64,000 nucleotides of DNA, taken from NCBI RefSeq assembly GCF_002127535.1, contig NZ_MUBJ01000017.1, positions 30,817 to 94,816 of the forward strand. The letters are read 5' to 3'. This stretch comes from Xenorhabdus vietnamensis (GTDB lineage: Bacteria; Pseudomonadota; Gammaproteobacteria; Enterobacterales; Enterobacteriaceae). The notes under the pieces were generated by a model. The model had not been told where the DNA came from and did not search any database. It saw only the letters and a list, made by a program, of their open reading frames with translations. Position 1 is the first letter of the stretch; each line of letters begins with the position of its first letter. The translations under genes and the position numbers were made by a program. This document shows, in pieces, positions 27,715 through 37,400 of the stretch.

Positions 27715-30700
27715 ATGTTCATTAATGATCCTATTGCGCTAAACGCAAGAAAACAAGCAATAAAAGAGTATGTTAGCCAACAGTTGGATGCAGAATATCA
27801 GGGATGTCCTTTTTTGGTGATGGCGCAATCTGTGCCGGAGACGGATACGGAGTTTGTCACCACTTCTTTGATCCTGCCGGAAAAATTGAACGACAAAATT
27901 TTCACCATGGCCGCCGCTTCTCCATTGCATCGCTTATCGCTGTTTTCCGCCAGTATCAAATATCTTGCATTTCTGCATTGTCGCGAACCCGAAGGCAGCT
28001 TGTCATGGGTGATTGGAGGAAGCGATTTGGCGGGTAATGTTTCATCAATTACTATGCCATCAATTACTACACCATCAATTGAACGTGGGTATCTGGTTCC
28101 GGTTAAATGGCATCTGACAGAAAAGGAGTTGGAGCAACCGGTAAAACGCCTGTTTGGTGAAGAGCTTATCCGGTGGAAGCAGGTTGCGGCGTTAATGTCA
28201 GGCATACCACCGCAAACAGTATCGTCTGTTATGCCACAGTTACCGGAAATTTTGGTGGGCTATTCGGAAACTTTACCCCCTTTTATGTATTCAGCTCCTG
28301 AAGAACAGGATACAACTTACGATGCATTGAACAACGATGCATTGAACAACGATGTATTGAACAACGATGTGTTGAACAACGATGTATTGAACAACGATAC
28401 ATTGAACAGTTATTCATTGAGTATCTGGCTACAAGCGCATCCGGAAAAAACCTCGTTGCATATGCGATTTGATCCGCAAAAGGTGGAACCAGAACTGATT
28501 GTGTTGTTGATGGAACGCTTGGTTTTGTTGTTAAACGCGATGGTATTTGAACCGATTGCACCGCTTACATCGATGTCTTGGATACCGGAGGAAGAGCAAG
28601 AGAGAATACGCGCTTTGTCCGCGCCAGTGGCTGCACAACCATTGCAATACCAAAATGTGGCACAGGCCATCACAGCGTCGATTCGCAACAGGGCGGGTGC
28701 AGCATTTTTGGAGGTGGGGGATCAGGCGGTTAACTTTACCCAATTGGCGCAGTATACCGACAGATTATTGACTTCCTCCCAATTCCCTTTGTGGGAATCT
28801 TTGGGAGATTGTGTGTTGATTGTTGGTAACAAGGGGGTGGAAACCATACTCGCAGCGATGGCGTGCATGCGCATTGGTAAACCATTCTGTATGCAATCAA
28901 GTAGCGTACCGGAAAGGCAGTTATTGGATATCATCGAACTGCACAACACTAAGACCGTGTTGTTTCAGAAGACTGAGTTGCAGAAGACTGAGTCACAGAA
29001 GATCACGCAAGAGAATTTTGGTCAGTTGGAAGATTTTTTCCGTCAGCATGGTTGTCAGGTAGTTATTTTGCCTGATTATCATCCGGCTTCTCTGATGCAA
29101 CCAACATTGGAAGAACCGTTACTGTCAGAACTGTTGCTTAAAGGAGAAGCCGCCAGTCCTGATGATGCTTTATTTGTCGTCATGACCTCCGGCAGTGAAG
29201 GAAAACCGAAAGGCTGTCTCAATACCCACCAGGCATTACTCAATCTCAGTGCAGAAACGCATATTCTGAATAATTCGTCTGGCTCTCGTTTTGCATCTTT
29301 GTCCAACCACACGTTTGATTATTTCGTTCTGGAGTGTGTACAGGCGTTGACGCAGAACATTGTATTAGTCATTGCGCCGGAAGAGGCTCGCATAGATGCG
29401 GAAAAATGCGTTGAGTTTTTGCAGGAAAAACGGATTGATTTGCTGTTCACCACGACTGTATTTGCCGAAGACCTCATGGAGCAAGGAGATATTCCTACAC
29501 TGAAGCGACTTTATTTCGGTGGTGAAAGCCTGAGGACGTTTCAAAAGCATAATTATCAGCTCTTTAATCTCTACGGCCCCGGTGAAACAGGCGTTGTGAC
29601 CACTTATTCACCTATTGAGCACAATGACCAAAAAATTACGATTGGTAAACCCTTTGGGGGGTATCAATGTGCCGTAGTATTTCCCGATACTTTGGAGCCT
29701 TGCCCTATTGGTGTGCCGGGAGAGTTATTGATAGGCGGTATCGGTGTCGGCAGAGGGTACATTAATCGCCCGGATCTCACTGAAAAGGCATTTATCAACC
29801 TGAATACGGAATGGTTGTCAGGAAAATATTATCGCAGTGGAGATCTGTGCTGCTGGAATACTCAGGGAGAACTTGAAATTCTGGGGAGACGCGACCGTCA
29901 GCTAAAAGTCAATGGGTTCCGTATTGAACTGGATGCTATTGAAAAGCATGTATTGGATTTACCGATGGTATCCGAAGCGGCGGTGATTGGTCTGGAAGAC
30001 AAGCGAGGGCATGCCCGCTTGGGCGCGTTTATTGTTGTGCCGGATGGAGGCCAGATCACAGAGCAAAATATCAGAGAAGCATTATTAAACCGGATGCCGG
30101 CTTATATGGTGCCCAGTCAGATTATTCTCGTGCCTGAATTACCCCTGACGCGCACTGGCAAACTGGATCGACAAGCGTTGAAACAGTTAATGGGAAAAAC
30201 GGCAACCGATCATCATGTCCGCCCCACTGGAGCAACGCAAGAGTGGTTAGTTGCCTGTTGGAGACGCCATTTAGAATTGGAAACAGATGCGTTATCAGTG
30301 GATAAAAGTTTCTTCGCGCTGGGCGGGCATTCGTTGCGGGCAGTGAGAGTGCTGGCAGAAATTCAGCAAAAGTTTGGTCAGATTGTGTCTTTGCAGGCGT
30401 TTTTTCAAAACGACTCCATTGAAATGTTGGCAAAATTCATTGATTCGCAGAATATTTCTTATCAGAAAGTAACAACAGATGATCAGAAAGTGACAACAGA
30501 AGGTTTCTTGAATCTGTTGGAAGCTCCCCCTCTGCTTTCGCCTGATGGGCGTGGGCCGCTATCGGCGCAGGAAGCGCGACTTTATGCCCAGTATCGTCTG
30601 CATCCTGAATTACTCATTTGTATTGTGCCGCTGGAAATCCCTTTACCACATAAAATTTCTGCTGATGCAGTGAAGAGGGCATTGCAGGTTTTGCTGGATC

Positions 30701-33700
30701 GTCACGATATTTTGCGTACCCGATACCGCATTAACAGCGAAGGCATTCCCTATGCTGAGACATTGCCGTCGCTGTTAGTTGACCAGATTCTGGTCGATGA
30801 TCAAAGCCAATGGTTGCAAATGCAGGTGCAGGCTTTCGATTTGGGGAAAGGGCCTCTGTTGAGAGGTTATATGCAGGATATGGACACGGAACACGCCTGT
30901 TTGCAGCTACAAATTCACCATATCCTAATGGACAAACCTTCGCTGGAAATTCTCCAGAGTGAGTTTGAACAGTTATTGATTCATGCCCCGCTGGCTCCGG
31001 TTGCACTGGATTACAGACGCTATGCTATGGCGCAGATGGATGCCCGTCAGCGCCCTATCTGGGATCAGGCCGAAACGTTCTGGAAAAACTACATGGAAGG
31101 ATTGGAGTTTGATCCATTCGGACATGGCGCTGTAGCGATGGGGAACAAGATAAGGCAAACGTCTTGGAGGGTGTCGGTTGAGCATAAGGCAGAAGTGAAA
31201 CGGCTATGTCAATCATTGAATGTGACGCCAGCCATGTTCTTCCTGACGGTATGGGGGATTACTGTGGCGCGTGAGGGGCGCAGCAATCTGTTTTCTATTT
31301 CCGTTGCCAATGCGTTGCGTCCAAAGCAAGCGCTGGGTACAGTGGGCATGTTTGTCTCATTAGCTCCCAGTGCATTTCGTTTTGATCAGCCCATTGTTAC
31401 TTTTGACCAATTTATCAAGAAGCTGGCGGATGAACAGTGGCAGGCAGCAGATCATCTTTTTTTCCCTGTTGAAGAAGTTTTCGCGTTGCTTAGCTGCGAT
31501 CCGAGAATGTTTGGCAGCAATCCATTACAAAATGTCTCCTATTCCTATATTGATATAGCGGATGATGGTGAAAAAGGAATAGATAAAGGAATAAATGAAA
31601 CATCGAATGAAGATTATTTATCGAAGCAAGCAGACGGGGCGCTTAATCTTTCTGTCGTCTATACTGCACAAAGTTATCGCTTGGTTCTGGAATCTCACTT
31701 TGATATCTTCACAGATGCACAAATAGCCACTCTTGTAACCAGTTATCAGGCGATTTTTCAACAGATACTGCATCATAATCCTGCCGCCTTACAGATTAAT
31801 GAATTAATCGTGTCCGACGAAGGGACACAGAAAGCGTTCCGGCCGATACAACGGCATACGTCCTATACTCCCATTGATAGCATGCTACTGACCGCATTTC
31901 AGACATTAGGCGATCGTCCTGCCGTTATTGAAGATGAACGTATTGTTACTTGGGGGGAGTTTGCAGTATTAACGGCTGCTTATGTGCAAGTGTTAAATAA
32001 TGGCAAGATCCGGCGGGCGCTGATTCTGGGGCATTCGGGAAGCCAGATGCAAGCATTTCTGGCTGCTTGTTTTCTGACGCGTACAACGTATTTGGCATTG
32101 GAAGTAGGGACGCCGGAAGAGCGTATTAATGAGATTATTCACCATGCAGCACCAGATCTGATTGTGAACTCGGATATTACCGAAGTTGGTGCTGTGACGG
32201 TGGATTGGCGCAATTTTCACAGTGTGAAATCCCGTGATGACAACCCGATTGCATGGATACTGTACAGTTCTGGTACCACCAGCCGGCCAAAAGGCATTTG
32301 CGTCACTGCGAGCACCGTCGCACAGTATATAGACTCGCTCGTCAGTACTCTGGGGCTTAAACCAACACCGATAACAGAACAGCAAGGATTACGCATAATC
32401 CAACAGCTTTCGCCCAGTTTTGACGGTTATTTGGAAGAGGTTTTATTGGTTTGGGCGCTGCAAGGAACGAGTGTTGTAGCGGATCGTTATAGTTTGCTGG
32501 ATGAACGCAAAGCGAAGGCATTTTTAACCCGCCATCGGCCTGACATTATTTCTGCTACCCCTGCGCTTTTCGCCGCTTGGAACCGTATGCCGGATTTGGC
32601 ACCTTTGCCCAAGATTTGTATCAGCGGTGGCGATTTTCTGTCTGCTGGGGATATCAATCATCTGCTCGAACACACGCAGATTTGGAACGGTTATGGCCCG
32701 ACAGAAACCTGCATTTCCGTTTCAATGGGAAAGTGTGCACGTTTGGCATCAGGTACGGCACTCTCTATCGGCGAACCCTTTGATCATGTCGCTTTTGCCG
32801 TGGTTGATCAAAATGGTGTCCGACTCCGAGCCGGTCAATGGGGAGAATTGGTGATCTATGGCGATTTTGAGCATCACTGTTACCTGAATGATCCAGAACT
32901 GACTGTACGCAAATTTGGTCAAGATGAGCGGGGGATCTTTTTCCGTTCTGGTGATTTGGCGATGGTGGATAAAGACGGCCTGTTTTACCTCAAAGGACGT
33001 ATGGACGATAGCTGTAAAGTCCGTGGCAATTTTATTGGTCTGGGCGAACTGGAAAACCGAGCCAGACAGTATCCGGGAGTAATTGCGACAGGTGCTGCGG
33101 TGGCATTCGCCGGAACACCAGAAGCCTGTTTGGTATTGGCAATTGTAGGAGAGGAAAATATTCAGTCTGGTCTGCAACAGTATCTGGCACGGCATTACCC
33201 CCGTTCTCACCTGCCGTCAGCAATATTTCCAATAGAAAGTTTGCCCCGCACTGAAATAGGCAAAATGGACAGACAGCGGATTGTGCGGTTATTTCAGGAG
33301 TGGCTCGAACACGGGCAACAGATACAAGAAGAACAAGATCCGATAATTAACGAGGAGTTGCAAAAGCTGATTGATTGCTGGCGAAAATGTCTGGGTTACA
33401 AAGGGACACTGACACTGAATTCTGATTTCTTCTTAATTTCCGGCTCATCGTTGAGTGCCGTGCGTCTGGCCAGTCAGTTGGAGAGTCTGTTTGGCGTGAT
33501 GTTCAGTCCTGTCGATGTGTTCCGTAACGCGACAATTGGCGAACAGTGGGCATTAATTAAATCACGGCAAAATTCCAATGAAAACGGCGGTACGGTATTC
33601 AGGGAGAGATTCCTGAATATGGATGATTCGCATCTTCCCAAATTGATACTGTTGCCGCCAGCACTGGGCGGGCTGGCAGAGCTACAGGCGCTGGCGAATA

Positions 33701-34428
33701 ATCTGTCTGGACGGGTTACAGTCTCTGTTTTGACAACCCAACCCAATGTTGTTGAAAACCTGTCTGAATCGGCGTTTAAAGCTGCTCTGATTAATGCTTT
33801 GGAATCACATATTGAAGCACAGGCAAACTGTCCATCGCGGTTATTGTGGCTGGGAGGATATTCCCTCGGTGCTGAGATATTGGCTGCGCTGATATTGACT
33901 GAATTGTCGCAACATGAGTCTTTGTCGCATCATGATTTATTGCGGAATATCGACAAACTGGTGTTTTTTGACCCGAACCTGAAAACCGAACCATTTGACG
34001 GAGATATGTTGTATGCGAGGTTTGTTGAATTTTTTTGCGATGTTAACCATCAGGCCGGAGAAAGCGCTGCAATTGGTGCCGATATTAATGTCGATATTAA
34101 TGTCGAAACGTTACGGCAGGCATTCCCTGCACTGTATCAGGAATGGCGTTATTACCTATTACAGCATCAACTCCTCGAAAACAAGACATTCTATGAGCGC
34201 ATTCTGGCGCTGTCGTTAAAGTCTATTCCCGTTGAAATGTTCTTTTCTGACGATGCAGATACAGAAAGTATTGAGGAGCTTATGCAGCAACTGCAAGGGC
34301 AGGTTTCTATCCATCGTCGAAGTGGTAATCACTTTGAATTCATTAAGCGATTATCTCCTGATGATTTTAAATACCCAGAGCTTATATACCCAGAGCTTAT
34401 ATATCCAGAACAAGGTAAGGGATCATGA
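27715..34428 (+). CDS. NRPS (C-lobe)-A-T-C-A-T-TE, chain-terminating
   Basis: 2237 residues. The first ~290 resemble only the C-terminal lobe of a condensation domain: no HHxxxDG occurs before the first A domain. A1 (A3 motif MTSGSEGKPKG near 490) has pocket DYLFYGLVVK, unassigned. T1 Ser873 (LGGHS). C about 925-1370 with HHILMDK from 1068. A2 (SSGTTSRPKG near 1518) has pocket DGESCSGISK, unassigned. T2 has Ser1912 in an unusual ISGSSL context. A type I thioesterase fills the last ~260 residues with nucleophile Ser2050 in GYSLG. TE makes this the probable last enzyme although a PKS gene follows it. AGGAAG precedes the start. It carries the longest tandem array of the window (28321-28410). Pocket readings in these divergent A domains are uncertain. 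Confidence 0.87.
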   Translation: MFINDPIALNARKQAIKEYVSQQLDAEYQGCPFLVMAQSVPETDTEFVTTSLILPEKLNDKIFTMAAASPLHRLSLFSASIKYLAFLHCREPEGSLSWVIGGSDLAGNVSSITMPSITTPSIERGYLVPVKWHLTEKELEQPVKRLFGEELIRWKQVAALMSGIPPQTVSSVMPQLPEILVGYSETLPPFMYSAPEEQDTTYDALNNDALNNDVLNNDVLNNDVLNNDTLNSYSLSIWLQAHPEKTSLHMRFDPQKVEPELIVLLMERLVLLLNAMVFEPIAPLTSMSWIPEEEQERIRALSAPVAAQPLQYQNVAQAITASIRNRAGAAFLEVGDQAVNFTQLAQYTDRLLTSSQFPLWESLGDCVLIVGNKGVETILAAMACMRIGKPFCMQSSSVPERQLLDIIELHNTKTVLFQKTELQKTESQKITQENFGQLEDFFRQHGCQVVILPDYHPASLMQPTLEEPLLSELLLKGEAASPDDALFVVMTSGSEGKPKGCLNTHQALLNLSAETHILNNSSGSRFASLSNHTFDYFVLECVQALTQNIVLVIAPEEARIDAEKCVEFLQEKRIDLLFTTTVFAEDLMEQGDIPTLKRLYFGGESLRTFQKHNYQLFNLYGPGETGVVTTYSPIEHNDQKITIGKPFGGYQCAVVFPDTLEPCPIGVPGELLIGGIGVGRGYINRPDLTEKAFINLNTEWLSGKYYRSGDLCCWNTQGELEILGRRDRQLKVNGFRIELDAIEKHVLDLPMVSEAAVIGLEDKRGHARLGAFIVVPDGGQITEQNIREALLNRMPAYMVPSQIILVPELPLTRTGKLDRQALKQLMGKTATDHHVRPTGATQEWLVACWRRHLELETDALSVDKSFFALGGHSLRAVRVLAEIQQKFGQIVSLQAFFQNDSIEMLAKFIDSQNISYQKVTTDDQKVTTEGFLNLLEAPPLLSPDGRGPLSAQEARLYAQYRLHPELLICIVPLEIPLPHKISADAVKRALQVLLDRHDILRTRYRINSEGIPYAETLPSLLVDQILVDDQSQWLQMQVQAFDLGKGPLLRGYMQDMDTEHACLQLQIHHILMDKPSLEILQSEFEQLLIHAPLAPVALDYRRYAMAQMDARQRPIWDQAETFWKNYMEGLEFDPFGHGAVAMGNKIRQTSWRVSVEHKAEVKRLCQSLNVTPAMFFLTVWGITVAREGRSNLFSISVANALRPKQALGTVGMFVSLAPSAFRFDQPIVTFDQFIKKLADEQWQAADHLFFPVEEVFALLSCDPRMFGSNPLQNVSYSYIDIADDGEKGIDKGINETSNEDYLSKQADGALNLSVVYTAQSYRLVLESHFDIFTDAQIATLVTSYQAIFQQILHHNPAALQINELIVSDEGTQKAFRPIQRHTSYTPIDSMLLTAFQTLGDRPAVIEDERIVTWGEFAVLTAAYVQVLNNGKIRRALILGHSGSQMQAFLAACFLTRTTYLALEVGTPEERINEIIHHAAPDLIVNSDITEVGAVTVDWRNFHSVKSRDDNPIAWILYSSGTTSRPKGICVTASTVAQYIDSLVSTLGLKPTPITEQQGLRIIQQLSPSFDGYLEEVLLVWALQGTSVVADRYSLLDERKAKAFLTRHRPDIISATPALFAAWNRMPDLAPLPKICISGGDFLSAGDINHLLEHTQIWNGYGPTETCISVSMGKCARLASGTALSIGEPFDHVAFAVVDQNGVRLRAGQWGELVIYGDFEHHCYLNDPELTVRKFGQDERGIFFRSGDLAMVDKDGLFYLKGRMDDSCKVRGNFIGLGELENRARQYPGVIATGAAVAFAGTPEACLVLAIVGEENIQSGLQQYLARHYPRSHLPSAIFPIESLPRTEIGKMDRQRIVRLFQEWLEHGQQIQEEQDPIINEELQKLIDCWRKCLGYKGTLTLNSDFFLISGSSLSAVRLASQLESLFGVMFSPVDVFRNATIGEQWALIKSRQNSNENGGTVFRERFLNMDDSHLPKLILLPPALGGLAELQALANNLSGRVTVSVLTTQPNVVENLSESAFKAALINALESHIEAQANCPSRLLWLGGYSLGAEILAALILTELSQHESLSHHDLLRNIDKLVFFDPNLKTEPFDGDMLYARFVEFFCDVNHQAGESAAIGADINVDINVETLRQAFPALYQEWRYYLLQHQLLENKTFYERILALSLKSIPVEMFFSDDADTESIEELMQQLQGQVSIHRRSGNHFEFIKRLSPDDFKYPELIYPELIYPEQGKGS
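28042..28080 (+). repeat. Tandem array, 2.6 x 15 bp, in N-terminal region of NRPS (TE)
   Basis: Units TCATCAATTACTATG, CCATCAATTACTACA, CCATCAATT, encoding SSITM, PSITT, PSI. Confidence 0.9.
28321..28410 (+). repeat. Tandem array, 6 x 15 bp, in N-terminal region of NRPS (TE)
   Basis: Unit GATGCATTGAACAAC; the first two copies are identical and the others differ at one to four bases. Encodes DALNN, DALNN, DVLNN (three times), DTLNS, then a decayed seventh unit. Longest and least diverged array of the window. Confidence 0.97.
28966..29010 (+). repeat. Tandem array, 3 x 15 bp, in first A domain of NRPS (TE)
   Basis: CAGAAGACTGAGTTG, CAGAAGACTGAGTCA, then a decayed third unit; encodes QKTEL, QKTES, QKITQ. 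Confidence 0.92.
30463..30504 (+). repeat. Tandem duplication, 2 x 21 bp, after T1 of NRPS (TE)
   Basis: Two copies of a 21-bp unit encoding QKVTTDD and QKVTTEG, in the T-C linker. Confidence 0.9.
34081..34104 (+). repeat. Perfect tandem duplication, 2 x 12 bp, in the TE domain
   Basis: GATATTAATGTC twice, encoding DINV twice. Confidence 0.92.
34369..34410 (+). repeat. Tandem array, ~2.8 x 15 bp, at C terminus of NRPS (TE)
   Basis: Units such as CTTATATACCCAGAG, encoding KYPE, LIYPE, LIYPE, a few codons before the stop. Confidence 0.92.
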
Positions 34429-37400
34429 GTGCAGAAATAAGAGAAGATTTGGATATCGCTGTTGTTGGTTTATCAGGTCGGTTTCCGGGAGCAGAAAACT
34501 GCACAGAGTTCTGGCGAAATCTGCTGATGGGAGTGGATGGTATTTCCCGTTTTACAGAGGAAGAGCTGCTTCAGGCAGGGCATGATATCCAGAAGATACG
34601 CAATAAAGATTTTGTCCCTGTTAACGGTGTACTGGAAGGGGCAAGTTATTTTGATGCAGAGTTCTTTGGATATAGCCAGTCAGAAGCTGCATTGTTAGAT
34701 CCACAAACACGTTTGATGATGCAGTGCGTCTGGCATGCGTTGGAGAATGCCGGTATTGATCCGGATAAACGAGGGCGAAATATCGGGTTATTTCTGGGTG
34801 CCCGCAGTACGGTACAGTGGACAATGCAGGCGATGTTGTCTGAACAGGTTGAAAATGTTGGGGGTTTTCTTGCTTCTCAGTTAGCCAACAAAGATGCCAT
34901 GAGTACACTGATTTCTTGGAAACTGGGTCTGGAAGGCCCCAGTTTTACCCTCCAGACCGCTTGTTCAACCAGTCTGGTGAGTGTGCATCAGGCCGTACAG
35001 AGTTTGTTGAGTGGTGAATGTGATTTTGCGGTTGCTGGTGGTGTCAGCCTGTTGTTGCCACAACAAAATGGACATATCTATCAAGACGGTATGTTGTTTT
35101 CAAAAGATGGCAAAACTAAAGCCTTTGATGCAGAAGCGACCGGCAGTGTGTTTGGTAGTGGTTTGGGTGCCGTAGTGTTGCGGCGGGCAGGGGATGCGAT
35201 TGCCGATAATGATCCTATCTGGGCGATCCTTAAAGGTTCAGCCATTAACAATGATGGTGCCCGTAAAGTCGGCTATACAGCACCCAGCGTCAAGGGACAA
35301 TCGGATGTGATTCGTTCCGCTTTGCAGATGGCAGAAATGAACGCAGCGGATTTGGATTTTATTGAATGTCATGGAACAGCAACTTCGTTGGGAGACAGCA
35401 TTGAATTTATGGCATTGCGTGAGATTTTCAATGAAAACCTTCCTTCTGCCAATCTGAATAAATGTGCTTTGGGATCGGTGAAAACCAATATTGGGCATTT
35501 GGATTCAGCCGCTGGTATAGCAGGCTTTATCAAAATGGTGATGGCAATCAGATATGGGGTAATTCCGCCGACGCTGTATTTCCAGTGCCCTAACCCACAG
35601 CTGGGGTTTGAGCAATCGCCGTTTTATATCAACACGCGTGCTGAACCGTGGCCATTAAAGCAAGGCAAGTTGAGAATCGGTGGCGTGAGTAGTTTTGGCA
35701 TTGGTGGAACCAATGCACATATGGTGCTGCAACAATATATTTCTGCTTCTGATATGCCCACATTTGGCATCAAAAGGGAGGACAGTGGGGAGACGGCAAT
35801 GAAGATCTGTTTTTTCCCATTCTCTGCGAAAAACAGCGCATCTTTGGTGCTGCAACTGGAGTCAGTATCCCAATGGCTGGTGCAGCAATCCCATTTAGAT
35901 CTTCAGGCGCTATCCCATACTTTGGTTAAACGGCGTAGTTTTCCATGCCGGATCATGTTTGCGGCAGATTCAAAATTTACGTTGATGCAGCAAATTAAAA
36001 TTTATCTGGGGCTTGAGGAAGATGGGGACGTATTGGCACTGATTCCTCAATTCTTGGAAAAAGACACTGTATTACCAGATGAGCGCTCAGAGGTACTTAC
36101 TGCTATTACTTCTTGGATATCTGGTCAGACGAAAGAACCGGCACAGTTGCTTTTTTCTGCCTTCAATGGGCAACCGCTCGTAAATGTTCCCGGATATGTC
36201 TTCATGCGAGAAGAGCATGGTGCAGGGCATATTACGGACAAAAGTTGGGCGCAAATTGCCAGTGTGATTGCAGCAACTGGTGGCAATAATTTGTCCAAGA
36301 ATATGCCGGGTTTATTGCTGCCATTCTGGAAACCTGTTCGTTTACCGAAAGTGTCGATACAAGAAAGAACACAGGAAAAAACGTCTCACTCATTATTACT
36401 GGTCGATCAGTTACTGGTTGATCAGTCGTTATTTGATCAATCTTTGGCACCACACGCAAATGCTTGGGGAGGCAACGGCCAGATTGAGACGATCAGGCTG
36501 AATATGTTGTGTCCGGAGCAAGTCCGAAATGCGCTGGCAGGGCTGCCTCGTGATTCACAAAAGAACCGATCTCTGGTGTTGTCACTGGTATTTCCTTCTG
36601 ATGGATTTTCTTTTGCATCAGGCTCTCTGCAAACATTATCTGAACTGGGTAAGGTATTGGCAGAGAGTGACTTTTCTGCGTTTAGCTCTGTACATATTTA
36701 TTTGATCGTACCAGCTATGACAGGCGATGGCGGATATTCGGCTGCTTCTGTTTTAACAGAAGCGGCGCTCAAGGCACTGGCTTTGGTGATCCCGCAAGAG
36801 ATACCGGGTGTTGATTGTGCGTTTTTATCTTTGCAGTCGCTAAATGCGGATGGTATGGCTGCCACATTGACCCGATTACTGCAAACACCATTGCATGGTC
36901 CTTTGAAACTGAATCATGAGGGGCTGTTTGTTGAAGATTTTCGTTGCCCGGATGCGGAAGAAAATGAAGTGGTGGATGAATCCCATTTCATGGGGAAAAC
37001 CTATGTTATCACCGGTGCTGGCGGCAGAATGGCTAAGTCGATGGCAAAAGTCATTGCACAGCGTTTTCAGGGGAAATTGGCGCTGATCAGTCGTCAGTCC
37101 GCAGACACAGAGGCGATGCAATTCTTACAGGCGGAGTTGAAGGAAGCCGGTGCTGGTGCGGTAGAGATTTTCCCGTATGCGATGGAAAGTGAAGAAGATG
37201 CGTTAGCGTTGTTTGAATCTATTCGCCATCGTTTGGGGAATATTCATGCAGTGATTCATGCGGCGGGAGTGACAGATGGTGATTCTTTTTCTCCATTGGT
37301 TAATCTCAATGCTGAACATTATCTTACACAACTCAAGCCTAAAGCTCAGGTAGCGGCTGTGCTTGCCAAGGTATTTGAAAGTATTCCGGTTGAATATTGC

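Noticed and set aside
28321..28410. Possible CRISPR array
   Set aside because: Units are 15 bp, directly abutting, with no spacers, and in frame with the NRPS; it is a tandem coding repeat.
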